In this document: positions 9,319 to 17,923 of the stretch, piece after piece
Layout of the letters: every line of letters begins with the position of its first letter
Numbering within the stretch: position 1 is the stretch's first letter
DNA from: Fluctibacter corallii
Lineage (GTDB): Bacteria > Pseudomonadota > Gammaproteobacteria > Enterobacterales > Alteromonadaceae
Assembly: GCF_025751585.1 (NCBI RefSeq)
Contig: NZ_JAOWKX010000003.1
Coordinates: 138,323-202,322, forward strand
Reading direction: 5' to 3'
Length of the DNA stretch: 64,000 nt
Program-made: the position numbers and the translations under genes
The notes under the pieces: generated by a model
The model's input: the letters and a program-made list of their open reading frames with translations, nothing else
The model's database searches: none
What the model was told of the DNA's origin: nothing

Positions 9319-11724
9319 ATGAGTAAAACACGGTTGTTATTTAAGCATTCAGCGGTGGCCGCGGCAGTTGCGTCTGGATTACTTCCTATTTTGGAGGTGT
9401 TTGCCCAAGATACTTCAGGCATAGAAAAAATTGAGGTAACAGCAACCCGTAGAACGGGAACGGTGCAGGAAATTCCACTGAATATTTCAGCGTTAAATGA
9501 CGACGTGCTCGCCCAACAAAATATTGATGATCTCTCTGATATTGCGCGCTGGGTACCGGGCTTGACAATTCAGGATCAAGGCGGTCGCTCTGGCTCACCT
9601 ATCATTGTGCGCGGGCTTAACACTAACCCTTCTGGCCCTGACTCTGATTCGGGTACGGTAGCCACTTATTACGGTGAAATTCCGCTTGATGCTGATATTC
9701 GTTTGCTAGACGTTAAGCGCGTAGAAGTACTGATTGGCCCGCAAGGCACGCTATACGGTGCGGGCACACTAGGCGGCGCACTTCGCTACATTCCTCATGA
9801 AGCTGAGCTAGATGTGGTTTCAGGTAAAGTCTATGGCGAAGCGTTTGATATAGCTCAAAGTGATGATTTTGGCGGAGAAGCTGGCTTCGTATTTAATACG
9901 CCATTAATTGACGATAGTCTCGCATTAAGAGTGAACTTTAATTACTTCAATGATCCTGGCTTCATTGATTATAACTATATCGTGCAGAAGGCGGGTGTTT
10001 CACTTCCTGACCCTGACTGGAATGATGAGGCGACTACAGCACAAAACCTGCGTGCTGAAAAAGATCATAATGGAGAAACCACCAAAACCGCAAGGATTGC
10101 CTTGCGTTGGGCGCCAACAGATAACATTGATGCAACCTTATCGTATCTTTATCAAAAGCAAGAGACAGAAGGGCGCTCCATTGTGCATGGCGATACACTA
10201 TCGCCTAGTAACCCGCTGTCAGACCGTATTGGGCAATATGAATCGGCTTATCGATATGAAGAGCCGCGTGATAAAGAAGATGATTTACTAAGTTTGGAAG
10301 TCAGCGCAGACTTAGGTTTTGCTGAGCTTGTATCTGCGACAGGTTTGAGCCGTTTTGAAGCTGATGGTCAACGCGATCAGACTGACTTGCTTGTGCGTTT
10401 GGACTTCGGGTATGAGGAATTTCCTGCATTTTCTTCATTCACCAGAGAACTGGATGAAACCGATACGTTTACACAAGAAATTCGCTTAGTGTCACAATCG
10501 GATAGTGCATTATCGTGGATTACTGGGTTTTACTTTAGTAAACAAGAAGTTGAAGGCATGAGCCAAGAATTTACGCCAAACTTTGACAAGTTTGCGGTAG
10601 AGAACTGGGGAGGCATTCAAGCTCGCCCTGATGCACTAGAGTACTTATCGGTTGATTTTGTTGAATCATACGAGCGTGCACTATTTGGTGAGCTAACCTA
10701 CGAGATTAGCGACGACCTGAATATCACATTAGGCATGCGTGCGTATGAGTACGAAATTAGCGCAGAATCTGCGGTGGATTTACCTCTTTACTACACGGTG
10801 TTTGAAGGGCGTGCGCCTGACTCCGTAGAGTTGGAGTTACTTAGCACCAATGCTAAAGACAATGGCACGTTATTCAAATTTAACGTGAGCTATCAAGCCA
10901 CACCTGAGATCTTAACCTATTTCACCGCCAGTGAAGGACTGCGAATCGGTGGTGCAAATGCGGTAGCGGCATGTCCGTCGGATGTGTTTGACATTGATTT
11001 CCAGAACGTTTGTGCGCTGCCAGAAGAAACCCTTTACAAAGCAGACACAACGGAAAACTTCGAGCTTGGATTTAAGTCAAGTTGGATGCGCAACAAACTG
11101 CATTTTAATACCGCATTGTTTTACGTAGACTGGATCGACCCACAGGTGCAAGGCGCAACCCAATTCGGGCAGCAACCGATTATTATTAACGCAGACAGTG
11201 CCAGAGCTCGCGGTGTAGAAATGTCATCACGCGCGGTTATTTCTGATGAATTTACGATGTACGCCACGTTTGCCTACACTCAAGCAGAATTGACGTCATT
11301 TACTGAAGCTTTGCACGCAAATGGAGAGCATGGCTATTCTGGCGACAGATTGCCGGGATCGCCAGAGAGACAGTTCTCATTAGGTGCAAATTACTCTGTT
11401 CCTGTATTTGATGACAAAATGCTAGATATCAACTACGGCCTAACCTACCAAAGTGACATCATTACGAAAACGGGGCTAAGAGACGATGGCGAAACGCTAT
11501 CTGGCTATGCGCTTAGCAATATATCGGCGAGATTGTCTGGAGAAAGTTGGGGACTGACTTTCTACGTTGATAACTTATTCGACAAATACGCGGTGGTTTC
11601 TGCCCGCCGTGGAGCCGCTGATATTACAACAGCAAATGGCGCTGATATTCAACGTAACTATGGTTACTTTATTACCACGCCACGCACGATTGGTTTGAGA
11701 TTTGATTACGATTTTGAACTTTAA
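9319..11724 (+). CDS. TonB-dependent outer-membrane receptor, probable ferric-siderophore receptor
   Basis: About 801 aa from the ATG at 9319, preferred over the upstream in-frame TTG at 9301 because it begins a clean signal peptide ending near VFAQD. A TonB-box-like IEKIEVTATRR follows the signal peptide. Next come a plug domain (PLNISALNDDVL, VPGLTIQDQGGR, VEVLIGPQGTLYGAGTLGG) and a long beta-barrel ending in an aromatic-rich strand, GLRFDYDFEL. It lies divergent from the siderophore operon across the Fur box, so import of the matching ferric siderophore is the simplest inference. The plug and barrel also resemble the large Alteromonadales TonB receptor families for other substrates, so specificity is not proven. 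Confidence 0.85.
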   Translation: MSKTRLLFKHSAVAAAVASGLLPILEVFAQDTSGIEKIEVTATRRTGTVQEIPLNISALNDDVLAQQNIDDLSDIARWVPGLTIQDQGGRSGSPIIVRGLNTNPSGPDSDSGTVATYYGEIPLDADIRLLDVKRVEVLIGPQGTLYGAGTLGGALRYIPHEAELDVVSGKVYGEAFDIAQSDDFGGEAGFVFNTPLIDDSLALRVNFNYFNDPGFIDYNYIVQKAGVSLPDPDWNDEATTAQNLRAEKDHNGETTKTARIALRWAPTDNIDATLSYLYQKQETEGRSIVHGDTLSPSNPLSDRIGQYESAYRYEEPRDKEDDLLSLEVSADLGFAELVSATGLSRFEADGQRDQTDLLVRLDFGYEEFPAFSSFTRELDETDTFTQEIRLVSQSDSALSWITGFYFSKQEVEGMSQEFTPNFDKFAVENWGGIQARPDALEYLSVDFVESYERALFGELTYEISDDLNITLGMRAYEYEISAESAVDLPLYYTVFEGRAPDSVELELLSTNAKDNGTLFKFNVSYQATPEILTYFTASEGLRIGGANAVAACPSDVFDIDFQNVCALPEETLYKADTTENFELGFKSSWMRNKLHFNTALFYVDWIDPQVQGATQFGQQPIIINADSARARGVEMSSRAVISDEFTMYATFAYTQAELTSFTEALHANGEHGYSGDRLPGSPERQFSLGANYSVPVFDDKMLDINYGLTYQSDIITKTGLRDDGETLSGYALSNISARLSGESWGLTFYVDNLFDKYAVVSARRGAADITTANGADIQRNYGYFITTPRTIGLRFDYDFEL

Positions 11725-11752
11725 TCTCACATCAGATTAATCAAGATGGATT

Positions 11753-11776
11753 AGGGCAGCAACACTGCCCTTTTTT
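11753..11776 (+). terminator. Rho-independent terminator after the TonB receptor
   Basis: AGGGCAG pairs perfectly with CTGCCCT across the 5-nt loop CAACA and is followed by TTTTT. It ends the receptor transcript 29 nt after the stop codon. Confidence 0.9.
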
Positions 11777-11805
11777 ATATCTGCCGTTTTTGCGATGATG
11801 ATAAA

Positions 11806-13371
11806 ATGAATATTACTTCAAAACACCAGCGCGCTATTTCATTGATTAATAGCGGCAAGTTTATTGATGCCCATCCACTGCTTGTTGATATTGTTAAAGC
11901 ATCACCCACGCATGCGGACGCCTATTTTTTGCTGGGTATTGTGAATCTTGAAGTGGGTAACCCGAAAAAAGCCATAGCGTTGTTCGAAAAGGCTTTATCT
12001 TATCAACATCGTACTGAATATGGCGCATATTTGGCGAAAACCTACGGCTTGCTCGCTGAGACAAATAGCGTACTGTCTGTTACGGAGCGATTTCCGGCAT
12101 CATCGGCCATGTCAGCAACTCACTTAGATACCTTCGGTGTTGCACTCAGTCATGTCGGGCAACATGAGTTGGCGTTACGCTATTTTTCGTTGGCTAGGAT
12201 AGCCGCACCGGACGTCGCTAATATTCATTACAATTTTGGTGTGTCGGCAAAATTTTCAGGCGAGTTTGCACAAGCAATAAGTGCATTTGAAGACGCTATT
12301 CGCCTTCAACCGAATCATTATCCCTCACATTTTGCTTTATCAGATTTAGGTCATATCAACCCAGAGAATAATCATATTCCGCGGCTTGAAACCCTGTTTG
12401 AGGATCAAAATAATACCGTTGAAGCAACGTTGCATATCGGACATGCGCTGTGCAAAGAGTATGAAGCCTTGTCTCAGTACAAGCAGGCGTTTGACGCGTT
12501 GAGTCGCGCCAAGGCGGTTGCGCTTGCTGAATTTGACTATGAGTTTGAGCAGGATTTGTGTCTATTCAATGCAACAAAACAATTGATTCGCTCGCCTGCA
12601 TGGCTTTCGCAAAGCGAATGTACATCAGACCAGCCTATTTTTGTATTAGGCATGCCCAGAAGCGGAACAACATTGCTAGACAGGATGTTATCTAATCACA
12701 GAAATGTCGTGAGTGTGGGAGAAACGCAGGCATTTGGTTCTGCTTTAAAACGCCTTACTGGCACTGCCGGACACGGTGTGCTCGATGCAGACACACTCCT
12801 TGCGGCAAAACAGATAAATATGACCGAGCTTGCAACGCAATATTTGCATCAAACCCGTGTTGCCGCGCAAGGAGCAAAACGGTTTATTGAAAAGTTGCCG
12901 TTTAATTTTTTCTATTTGCCTCTGATACGCGCGGCGTTCCCACAGGCCAAAATCATCTGTATGCAGCGCAATCCAATGGATACGCTGATTGGTAATTATC
13001 GTCAATTATTTGCTATCCGAAATCCGTATTATCGCTACGCATATTCACTCGAAAGCATTGCGGCATTTTACCGAGAATTTGTCGAAGTCATTGATAATTT
13101 TTCTGATGCCGCTCCTGATAACTTTCTTATTGTAAACTATGAAGAGCTTGTGTCTGATCCTGAAACGCAATTGAATACGATAGTGTCTTTTTGCCAGCTC
13201 GATTGGGAAGACAATATGGTAGCGGTTGAGAATAATCAACAAGCGGTCGCGACAGCGAGTGCGGTGCAGGTAAGAGAAGCCATACATACCCGTTATGTAG
13301 CGCGCTGGAAACACTTTGATGCATATCTGCCAGACTGGGTACCAGCATTTGCTAAGGAATTGACGAGATAA
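11806..13371 (+). CDS. TPR-repeat sulfotransferase-family protein
   Basis: 521 aa. Residues about 1-260 are tetratricopeptide repeats (ADAYFLLGIVNLEVGNPKKA, NIHYNFGVSAKFSGEFAQAI). Residues about 278 onward form a sulfotransferase domain: FVLGMPRSGTTLLDRML is the 5'-phosphosulfate-binding loop for PAPS, and CMQRNPMDTLIGNYRQL fits the 3'-phosphate site. It presumably sulfonates a protein or small molecule that is docked by the TPRs. It follows the receptor terminator by 30 nt, so it is probably a separate transcript; nothing ties it to the siderophore. Confidence 0.85.
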   Translation: MNITSKHQRAISLINSGKFIDAHPLLVDIVKASPTHADAYFLLGIVNLEVGNPKKAIALFEKALSYQHRTEYGAYLAKTYGLLAETNSVLSVTERFPASSAMSATHLDTFGVALSHVGQHELALRYFSLARIAAPDVANIHYNFGVSAKFSGEFAQAISAFEDAIRLQPNHYPSHFALSDLGHINPENNHIPRLETLFEDQNNTVEATLHIGHALCKEYEALSQYKQAFDALSRAKAVALAEFDYEFEQDLCLFNATKQLIRSPAWLSQSECTSDQPIFVLGMPRSGTTLLDRMLSNHRNVVSVGETQAFGSALKRLTGTAGHGVLDADTLLAAKQINMTELATQYLHQTRVAAQGAKRFIEKLPFNFFYLPLIRAAFPQAKIICMQRNPMDTLIGNYRQLFAIRNPYYRYAYSLESIAAFYREFVEVIDNFSDAAPDNFLIVNYEELVSDPETQLNTIVSFCQLDWEDNMVAVENNQQAVATASAVQVREAIHTRYVARWKHFDAYLPDWVPAFAKELTR

Positions 13372-13470
13372 ATAGACAGGTATTATGCACTACGCTAATG
13401 TTTTAAAGTCTTGTTAACAAAGACGAATACTGGCAAACTGCGTGCTGGTCTAACCAGTTGGAGTTATCAT

Positions 13471-13965
13471 ATGGCGTCACCTAATCCGCTACGTAAATTT
13501 GTTGATCGAGTGAATCACGGTCCGGCATGGCTGAGTCGTCGCCTTATTACGTGGGCGTTTCGCTCTAAAGTCAAACTGGCTGGTACAGCAAAAGTCGATA
13601 TTTTAGAAACGGATGGCACCAGTGTTACCTTTCGCCAGCCTAATTACCGAAAAGTACAAAATCACATTGGCAGTGTGCATGCTGCGGGTATGGCACTATT
13701 GGCAGAATCTGCCACGGGGTTTATTGTTGGCTTGAATTTACCTGGTGATAAACTTCCATTGCTTAAAAACATGAACCTTAACTACGTAAAACGCTCAACA
13801 GGCGAGCTTCACGTTAAAGCCTGGCTAACCCCTGAGCAGTTGCAAAAACTGAATACAGAAGAGAAAGGGGATATATCCGTTGCCTTTGAGCTGGTAGATG
13901 AGCTCGGCGTTGTACCGATGGTCGGTGAAATGATTTGGGCATGGGTGCCGAAAAAGCGCGGCTGA
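13471..13965 (+). CDS. DUF4442 hot-dog-fold protein (PaaI thioesterase-like)
   Basis: About 164 aa from the ATG at 13471, which has GGAG about 7 nt upstream. A TTG at 13411 would extend it by 20 residues but has no ribosome site. The central segment NHIGSVHAAGMALLAESATG is typical of DUF4442/PaaI-like hot-dog proteins, related to acyl-CoA thioesterases. The substrate is unknown. It marks the last ordinary chromosomal gene before the cassette array. Confidence 0.75.
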   Translation: MASPNPLRKFVDRVNHGPAWLSRRLITWAFRSKVKLAGTAKVDILETDGTSVTFRQPNYRKVQNHIGSVHAAGMALLAESATGFIVGLNLPGDKLPLLKNMNLNYVKRSTGELHVKAWLTPEQLQKLNTEEKGDISVAFELVDELGVVPMVGEMIWAWVPKKRG

Positions 13966-14006
13966 TACCAATTCCTTCTCAAATAAAGGCCGCTGGCGCA
14001 GTTATT

Positions 14007-14259
14007 GTGTATTCTGAGACATGGGTAAGAATTGCTTCATTCATCATTGTTATTCTGGGTGTTTTTATATTTGCCACTCAGAAGTACATCGCAAGTAAAG
14101 AGGTCTCGGAATTTAGCTATGGACCTAGCCATAAAAGTACTAGCTTTGCCAATAATGGGTGACATATTTAATATCAGTGGGCAAAGAACAGGTGGAAGAA
14201 CAGATAACAGTTGGTCTAATGCTTCGTCAGGTAGTGACGGCGGAGGTGGTGGTGACTAA
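14007..14259 (+). pseudogene. Frameshifted small membrane-protein cassette gene
   Basis: One frame, readable from a GTG at 14007, gives a hydrophobic segment (VRIASFIIVILGVFIFATQ) followed by a polar stretch and stops at 14162 (TGA). The +1 frame then continues sensibly with GDIFNISGQRTGGRTDN and ends in a glycine-rich GGGGGD at 14259. A single extra base near GGGTGAC (14157-14163) would explain the break. The intact protein would be about 83 aa with one N-terminal membrane anchor and a Gly-rich tail. The break could be real decay or a sequence error. Confidence 0.5.
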
Positions 14260-14338
14260 GCCCTCTAACAAACCAATAAACACACTCGCTTCGCTCGCTC
14301 GGACGCTATGTTTCAATAAGACATATTAGTATCAAGGA

Positions 14339-14614
14339 ATGAACAGAAAAATAGTAACTAACTTTGTGTTAATCGCGCTTGGAATAGGCACTTGTTTTTG
14401 GGCATGGTATTTATTTACTTCGGGCTATACAGATTACCGTAGGCACCCTCTATACCTGTTCGGCGTTGGTTTGTTTTTAGTGTTGTTGTGCATCAAAGAT
14501 CTTGTATTATTTTTTCTGAACCCAGTGATAAAGAGAAAGTGCCCTCATCTTTATGAAAGACTAAACGGTGATTTTTGGACATTTTTATTAGGTCCAGTTA
14601 AAGACGAAAAATGA
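14339..14614 (+). CDS. Small two-helix membrane protein (cassette gene)
   Basis: 91 aa with two hydrophobic segments (about 8-27 and 38-58) and a basic, Cys-containing tail. I do not recognise a family. An attC-like site starts 2 nt after the stop codon, the usual spacing of an integron cassette. The ATG sits just 3' of AAGG, so initiation may be weak or the transcript nearly leaderless. Confidence 0.6.
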   Translation: MNRKIVTNFVLIALGIGTCFWAWYLFTSGYTDYRRHPLYLFGVGLFLVLLCIKDLVLFFLNPVIKRKCPHLYERLNGDFWTFLLGPVKDEK

Positions 14615-14615
14615 A

Positions 14616-14719
14616 ACATAACAAACAAATTAAGTCGTGCGCCTAAGGGGGGCTGGGAGACAAACAAGCAATTGGCTTCGCAGTATAGCGTGTTTGTGCC
14701 CCTTAATTTTGTGTTAAGT
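14616..14719 (+). repeat. attC-like recombination site
   Basis: The left end ACATAACAAACAAATTAAG and the right end CTTAATTTTGTGTTAAGT are nearly complementary, as in the folded bottom strand of attC. The right end closes with GTTAAGT, which fits the R' core GTTRRRY. The middle contains a further imperfect palindrome around GGGGGGCTGGG / GTGCCCC. It directly follows a cassette-like gene. Confidence 0.65.
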
Positions 14720-14732
14720 GTCAGAGCGTCAA

Positions 14733-14992
14733 ATGGAAGAAATAAGTTTTGAGTATCCATGGGACGTCACCATGATTAACGTATCACTTTTGGAGACGAA
14801 AAAGAGTATTTTAATGCATCAGTTATTAAGAATAGAGATAAAGGCTTGAAGTTTGGTCTATTTACATTGTGCGTTACCAAAGAAGGATATGTGGAATTTG
14901 AATTTGATTTTTTGAAAATAAGCATGCCACCTAATAAGCCAATTGCTCAGATCAAAACTCACTGGTTGGGGGGCGCTTCGCTCCCTGTATAG
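14733..14992 (+). pseudogene. Frameshifted cassette ORF, about 86 codons
   Basis: An ATG at 14733, 14 nt after an attC-like site, starts a frame reading MEEISFEYPWDVTMINVSLL that ends early. A second frame takes over at the run of T in CACTTTTGG and reads GDEKEYFNASVIKNRDKGLK onward to TAG at 14990-14992. The span is one base short of 87 codons, so one missing T in that homopolymer restores a single gene. No family is recognised. The stop codon lies inside the next attC-like segment, as is common for cassettes. Confidence 0.55.
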
Positions 14993-15043
14993 TCGGCAAA
15001 TGTGGGCCGTTTAACAAAGGCGTTATACGTCAAGGAGAATGAC

Positions 15044-15418
15044 TTGGTCGCTACCTTAGCCATTATTTTCTTATTGCTATTTTCTGCTGCTGAATTAATT
15101 TTTAGGCTACGAATCAAATTGGGAGTAGTTCCAATTTCTATCATAGTATTAATCGCTGTTGCTCTACTTGGTGCATATGGTTATTTCTTCGAAAAGTCGG
15201 CATACAGTATAGAAAGCTCTCAAATTAAAAATGCAATGAGCTACACCATAATGTTTGGTAGTCCACTAATAATTACACTCGTTACGGCAAGCATCTTTAA
15301 AAAATCTTCATCACTTTTTATTCACTGGTTCGCTGGCATTCTTTCAGTAATTTATACTGGGCTCTTTCCTCTAATTGCTATATACACGGTATGTTATTTG
15401 GGCATTGATTGTATTTGA
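15044..15418 (+). CDS. Small multi-pass membrane protein (cassette gene)
   Basis: About 124 aa with four hydrophobic segments and no recognised family. I start it at TTG 15044 because AAGGAG lies 7 nt upstream. The longer GTG frame from 15002 would begin inside the preceding attC-like site (GTTATAC at 15022-15028). It is followed 12 nt later by another TAACAA-type segment with the repeat ACTCGCTGCGCTCGCT. Confidence 0.6.
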   Translation: MVATLAIIFLLLFSAAELIFRLRIKLGVVPISIIVLIAVALLGAYGYFFEKSAYSIESSQIKNAMSYTIMFGSPLIITLVTASIFKKSSSLFIHWFAGILSVIYTGLFPLIAIYTVCYLGIDCI

Positions 15419-15527
15419 AAGTGACATATAACAAACGCATTAACACTCGCTGCGCTCGCTGAGGACAAAAATACGTAGGCTCCCTCGCTGCGCTCGTTAT
15501 TATAGCCTTGATGCTACGAGTCTTCTT

Positions 15528-15710
15528 TTGGGCACTGATGATGTTGATTGGAATTTTCAAAAGTACCTACTAACTCAAGGCTTCCTTAGTGTTCCTGACG
15601 AGAAATTTCAGCAGCTTTGTAGTGAGGCACGTTTTCTTGGATACGCCACTTATATTTCGGGTTTCTGCATATTAGTAACGGTGATAATTGGAAGTGCTGT
15701 TGGCAGTTAA
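15528..15710 (+). CDS. Possible small or partial cassette gene
   Basis: 60 codons in an open frame that also extends upstream of the TTG used here, without an obvious ATG or ribosome site. The C-terminal third is hydrophobic (YATYISGFCILVTVIIG). The stop codon TAA (15708-15710) falls in GTTAACAAGG, the start of an attC-like segment, which is what supports it as a cassette gene. It may be a truncated 3' part of a longer gene. Confidence 0.35.
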   Translation: MGTDDVDWNFQKYLLTQGFLSVPDEKFQQLCSEARFLGYATYISGFCILVTVIIGSAVGS

Positions 15711-15812
15711 CAAGGCCATGATGGCAGGGACGCAAAACGCTTGGTTTGCGCTCCTTCGTAGCTAATTTTAGCTAAGCATTTATGTGCGCCATATGGCGGT
15801 GGTATAGCCTAA
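15706..15812 (+). repeat. attC-like site, moderate support
   Basis: It begins GTTAACAAGGCCATGATGGC and ends with GCGCCATATGGCGGTGGTATAG. The GCCAT/ATGGC blocks near each end can pair. It separates two cassette-like genes, and a ribosome site (GAGGAAAA) for the next gene follows immediately. The right core is degenerate. Confidence 0.4.
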
Positions 15813-15821
15813 TGAGGAAAA

Positions 15822-16310
15822 ATGGAACTTACTGCATTTGAAGAGTCCGATTATCAGCAGTTGATCAACTGGATTGACTCAAAGGAACTGAACTATTTGT
15901 GGGGTGGCCCCGCTTATACGTTTCCTCTTTCATATCAGCAAATCAAGCATCATTGCGCTCAGGAAGCCGCGTTCCCGTTCCTCGTAAAGCATGAAGGCAA
16001 GAATGTTGGTTTCATCGAACTATTTCAAGTTTCTTTGTCGGAATTTCGCGTGTGTAGAGTATTCATTGCAAACGAGTTTCGTGGACAAGGTTTGGCTCAA
16101 GAAATGATGCGATTGATTACACAGAAAGCACAACTGGATTTCAATGCTAATTTGCTGACTCTAAATGTTTTTAGCCATAATGAATCGGCAATAAGGTGCT
16201 ATGAAAAACTTGGGTTTCAAATTACTTCAACTCAAGCGGGGAATAGAGAGTTTGAAGGTAAGGTCTGGGAACTAAGCGCAATGGAAAAACGGCTAGAACG
16301 AATCGCTTAA
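15822..16310 (+). CDS. GNAT-family N-acetyltransferase (cassette gene)
   Basis: 162 aa. The acetyl-CoA-binding segment RVFIANEFRGQGLAQEMMRL has the Q/R-x-x-G-x-G/A pattern, and VFSHNESAIRCYEKLGFQ is the usual C-terminal GNAT strand and helix. It is similar to RimJ/RimL-type small acetyltransferases. GNAT enzymes are frequent integron cargo. GAGGAAAA lies just upstream of the ATG, and the stop codon is inside the left core of the following attC-like site. The substrate cannot be predicted. Confidence 0.8.
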   Translation: MELTAFEESDYQQLINWIDSKELNYLWGGPAYTFPLSYQQIKHHCAQEAAFPFLVKHEGKNVGFIELFQVSLSEFRVCRVFIANEFRGQGLAQEMMRLITQKAQLDFNANLLTLNVFSHNESAIRCYEKLGFQITSTQAGNREFEGKVWELSAMEKRLERIA

Positions 16311-16408
16311 CAGGGACTGCTAACGCTTGGTCATTTTCATACAAATCGGCTTCGGTGTTTAGGGTACAAAATATAAGTTGGGTGGTATAGCGTTATCGCC
16401 CGTTAGCA
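16305..16408 (+). repeat. attC-like recombination site
   Basis: The left end GCTTAACAGGGACTGCTAACGC starts with GCTTAAC, which fits the RYYYAAC core. The right end GCGTTATCGCCCGTTAGC is its approximate complement (TAAC-GGG-C-TAACGC on the other strand). The preceding gene ends within the left core. The unpaired middle is variable, as expected for attC. Confidence 0.6.
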
Positions 16409-16527
16409 AGACCTTATGCACTTGTTAAAAGTTCTCCCCACTCCGTAACTCAAATTTTAAAATTTGAGTTTTAAATGTTTTTACCTCACTATATAAAAGG
16501 TCTAAGTCAATTTTTCAAGGGTGAGTT

Positions 16528-17874
16528 ATGGCCAAGTCAAGAGTTGAAACTCCTCCAACAATAAACCTCCCTGATGATTTTAGGGAAATAGCACCACTAT
16601 TGGAACAGTGCGACATAACTGATGCAAAAGGGCGCTATCTTCATTGGAGCCAGTTTAAGTGGAGGGTAGAGAAGAAAAATGCTGAAAGTTTATGGAAAGC
16701 AGTAAAATTTAAAAGAATGTCTCAATATAAGCGAATAGGACTAAATGACGAAAATGGCAAGCCATTCGTTTATTGCACCCCTCATTCTATGGAAGCTATC
16801 CTATATCAACTAGTAAAAGTGACTGGCGGAAATGTTGGGGCAGTTGCAGATTCAACCGCTAGCGACAGCTTACAGAGCAGATTTTTAGTATCTTCCTTGA
16901 TTATGGAAGAAGCGATCACTAGTGCGCAACTCGAGGGAGCTTCTACTACTAGAGAAGTAGCAAAGAAAATGTTGGAGGAAGAAAGAGAGCCTATTGATGA
17001 AGATGAGAGAATGATTCTCAATAATTACCTTCTTCTCAAATATGCTGAGCAAAAAAACAAAGATGAGCTGACTTTAGATATGATTTTGGAATTCCACAGG
17101 ATTGCTACCCAAGGTACAACGGAGAACAATGTTGTGCCTGGAGAGTTTAGAGTGGATAACGATATTTATATAGAGGACGGTGATGGAAATGTAGCACACC
17201 AACCGCCGGACTTTCAGCTAATTGAAAGGCGGTTAAAGCTGTTGTGTGATTTTGCAAATGAGGATCACTCTGGACAAGGTGGGGGTGATTTTGTTCATCC
17301 ACTTATAAAAGCAATCGTGCTTCATTTTATGATTGGTTATGAGCACCCGTTTAGGGATGGGAATGGCAGAACTGCCAGAGCATTATTTTATTGGTTTATG
17401 CTTAAAAGTGAATATACGCTATTTAAATATATCTCTATTAGTAAACTACTGAAAGAAAAGCCTAAAGATTACGGTTTATCGTATATGTATACTGAAAAAG
17501 ATAATAATGACTTAACTTATTTTATTTATTTTCAATTAGATACAATATCTAAAGCATTCGAAGAGCTAAAAAACTATCTCAATCATAAGGTTTCGGAATT
17601 CAAAAAAATATCTGAATCTTTAGAAAAAACGGTTTGGGGAAATACCTTGAACTTTATTCAAAAAGATCTAATAAAGAAAGCTGTCAAAGAACCGGGAAGA
17701 ATATTTTCGATAAAAGAAGTCTCAAAGTCTTATTCGATAACGGACAACACATCTAGAGCATACCTCAATAAGCTCACTGACCTTAAGCTGTTTTTGTCTA
17801 CTAAAGATGGTAGGAAAACAATTTACATTGCACCATCAGACCTTTTGAAAAAACTCAATACATCAAAGGTATAA
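16528..17874 (+). CDS. Fic-domain protein (probable AMPylator) with N-terminal inhibitory motif
   Basis: 448 aa. The Fic motif HPFRDGNGRTAR begins near residue 273. The inhibitory-helix motif S-x3-E-G (TSAQLEGAST) is near residues 131-137, upstream of the Fic core, so it belongs to the self-inhibited class. The C-terminus, from about 370, contains a winged-helix-like segment (FSIKEVSKSYSITDNTSRAY), as in Fic/DUF4172-type regulators. Such proteins transfer AMP, or another phosphate-linked group, to protein hydroxyls. It sits in the cassette array between an attC-like site and a half-site, and is more A+T-rich than its chromosomal neighbours, consistent with acquisition. Confidence 0.85.
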   Translation: MAKSRVETPPTINLPDDFREIAPLLEQCDITDAKGRYLHWSQFKWRVEKKNAESLWKAVKFKRMSQYKRIGLNDENGKPFVYCTPHSMEAILYQLVKVTGGNVGAVADSTASDSLQSRFLVSSLIMEEAITSAQLEGASTTREVAKKMLEEEREPIDEDERMILNNYLLLKYAEQKNKDELTLDMILEFHRIATQGTTENNVVPGEFRVDNDIYIEDGDGNVAHQPPDFQLIERRLKLLCDFANEDHSGQGGGDFVHPLIKAIVLHFMIGYEHPFRDGNGRTARALFYWFMLKSEYTLFKYISISKLLKEKPKDYGLSYMYTEKDNNDLTYFIYFQLDTISKAFEELKNYLNHKVSEFKKISESLEKTVWGNTLNFIQKDLIKKAVKEPGRIFSIKEVSKSYSITDNTSRAYLNKLTDLKLFLSTKDGRKTIYIAPSDLLKKLNTSKV

Positions 17875-17923
17875 TTGCATAACAAACACATTAAGTTGGT
17901 TGCAAGCTCCCGGGGAGAGAGCG

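Larger units (their letters stand above)
13966..17900 (+). other. CALIN-like array of integron-type gene cassettes
   Basis: Short plus-strand genes (small membrane proteins, a GNAT acetyltransferase, a Fic protein) alternate with intergenic segments beginning TAACAA and containing palindromic cores such as ACTCGCTTCGCTCGCT or GGGCGCTTCGCTCCC. Two of these (14616-14719 and 16305-16408) show clear attC-style end complementarity. A third at 15706-15812 is plausible. Weaker ones are seen near 14263-14335, 14928-15028 (ending GTTATAC at 15022-15028) and 15431-15505. A lone left half-site at 17877-17900 is cut off by IS256 debris. No integron integrase or attI is visible, so I class this as a cluster of attC sites lacking an integrase. 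Covariance-model confirmation could not be run. Confidence 0.55.

Noticed and set aside
13935..14162. ORF overlapping the DUF4442 3' end as a gene from 13935
   Set aside because: The part inside the DUF4442 gene is out of frame with it and non-conserved in appearance; only the later portion looks coding, as a frameshifted cassette gene.
13966..17900. Prophage
   Set aside because: No phage structural, replication or integrase genes; gene sizes and TAACAA-type junctions fit cassettes better.
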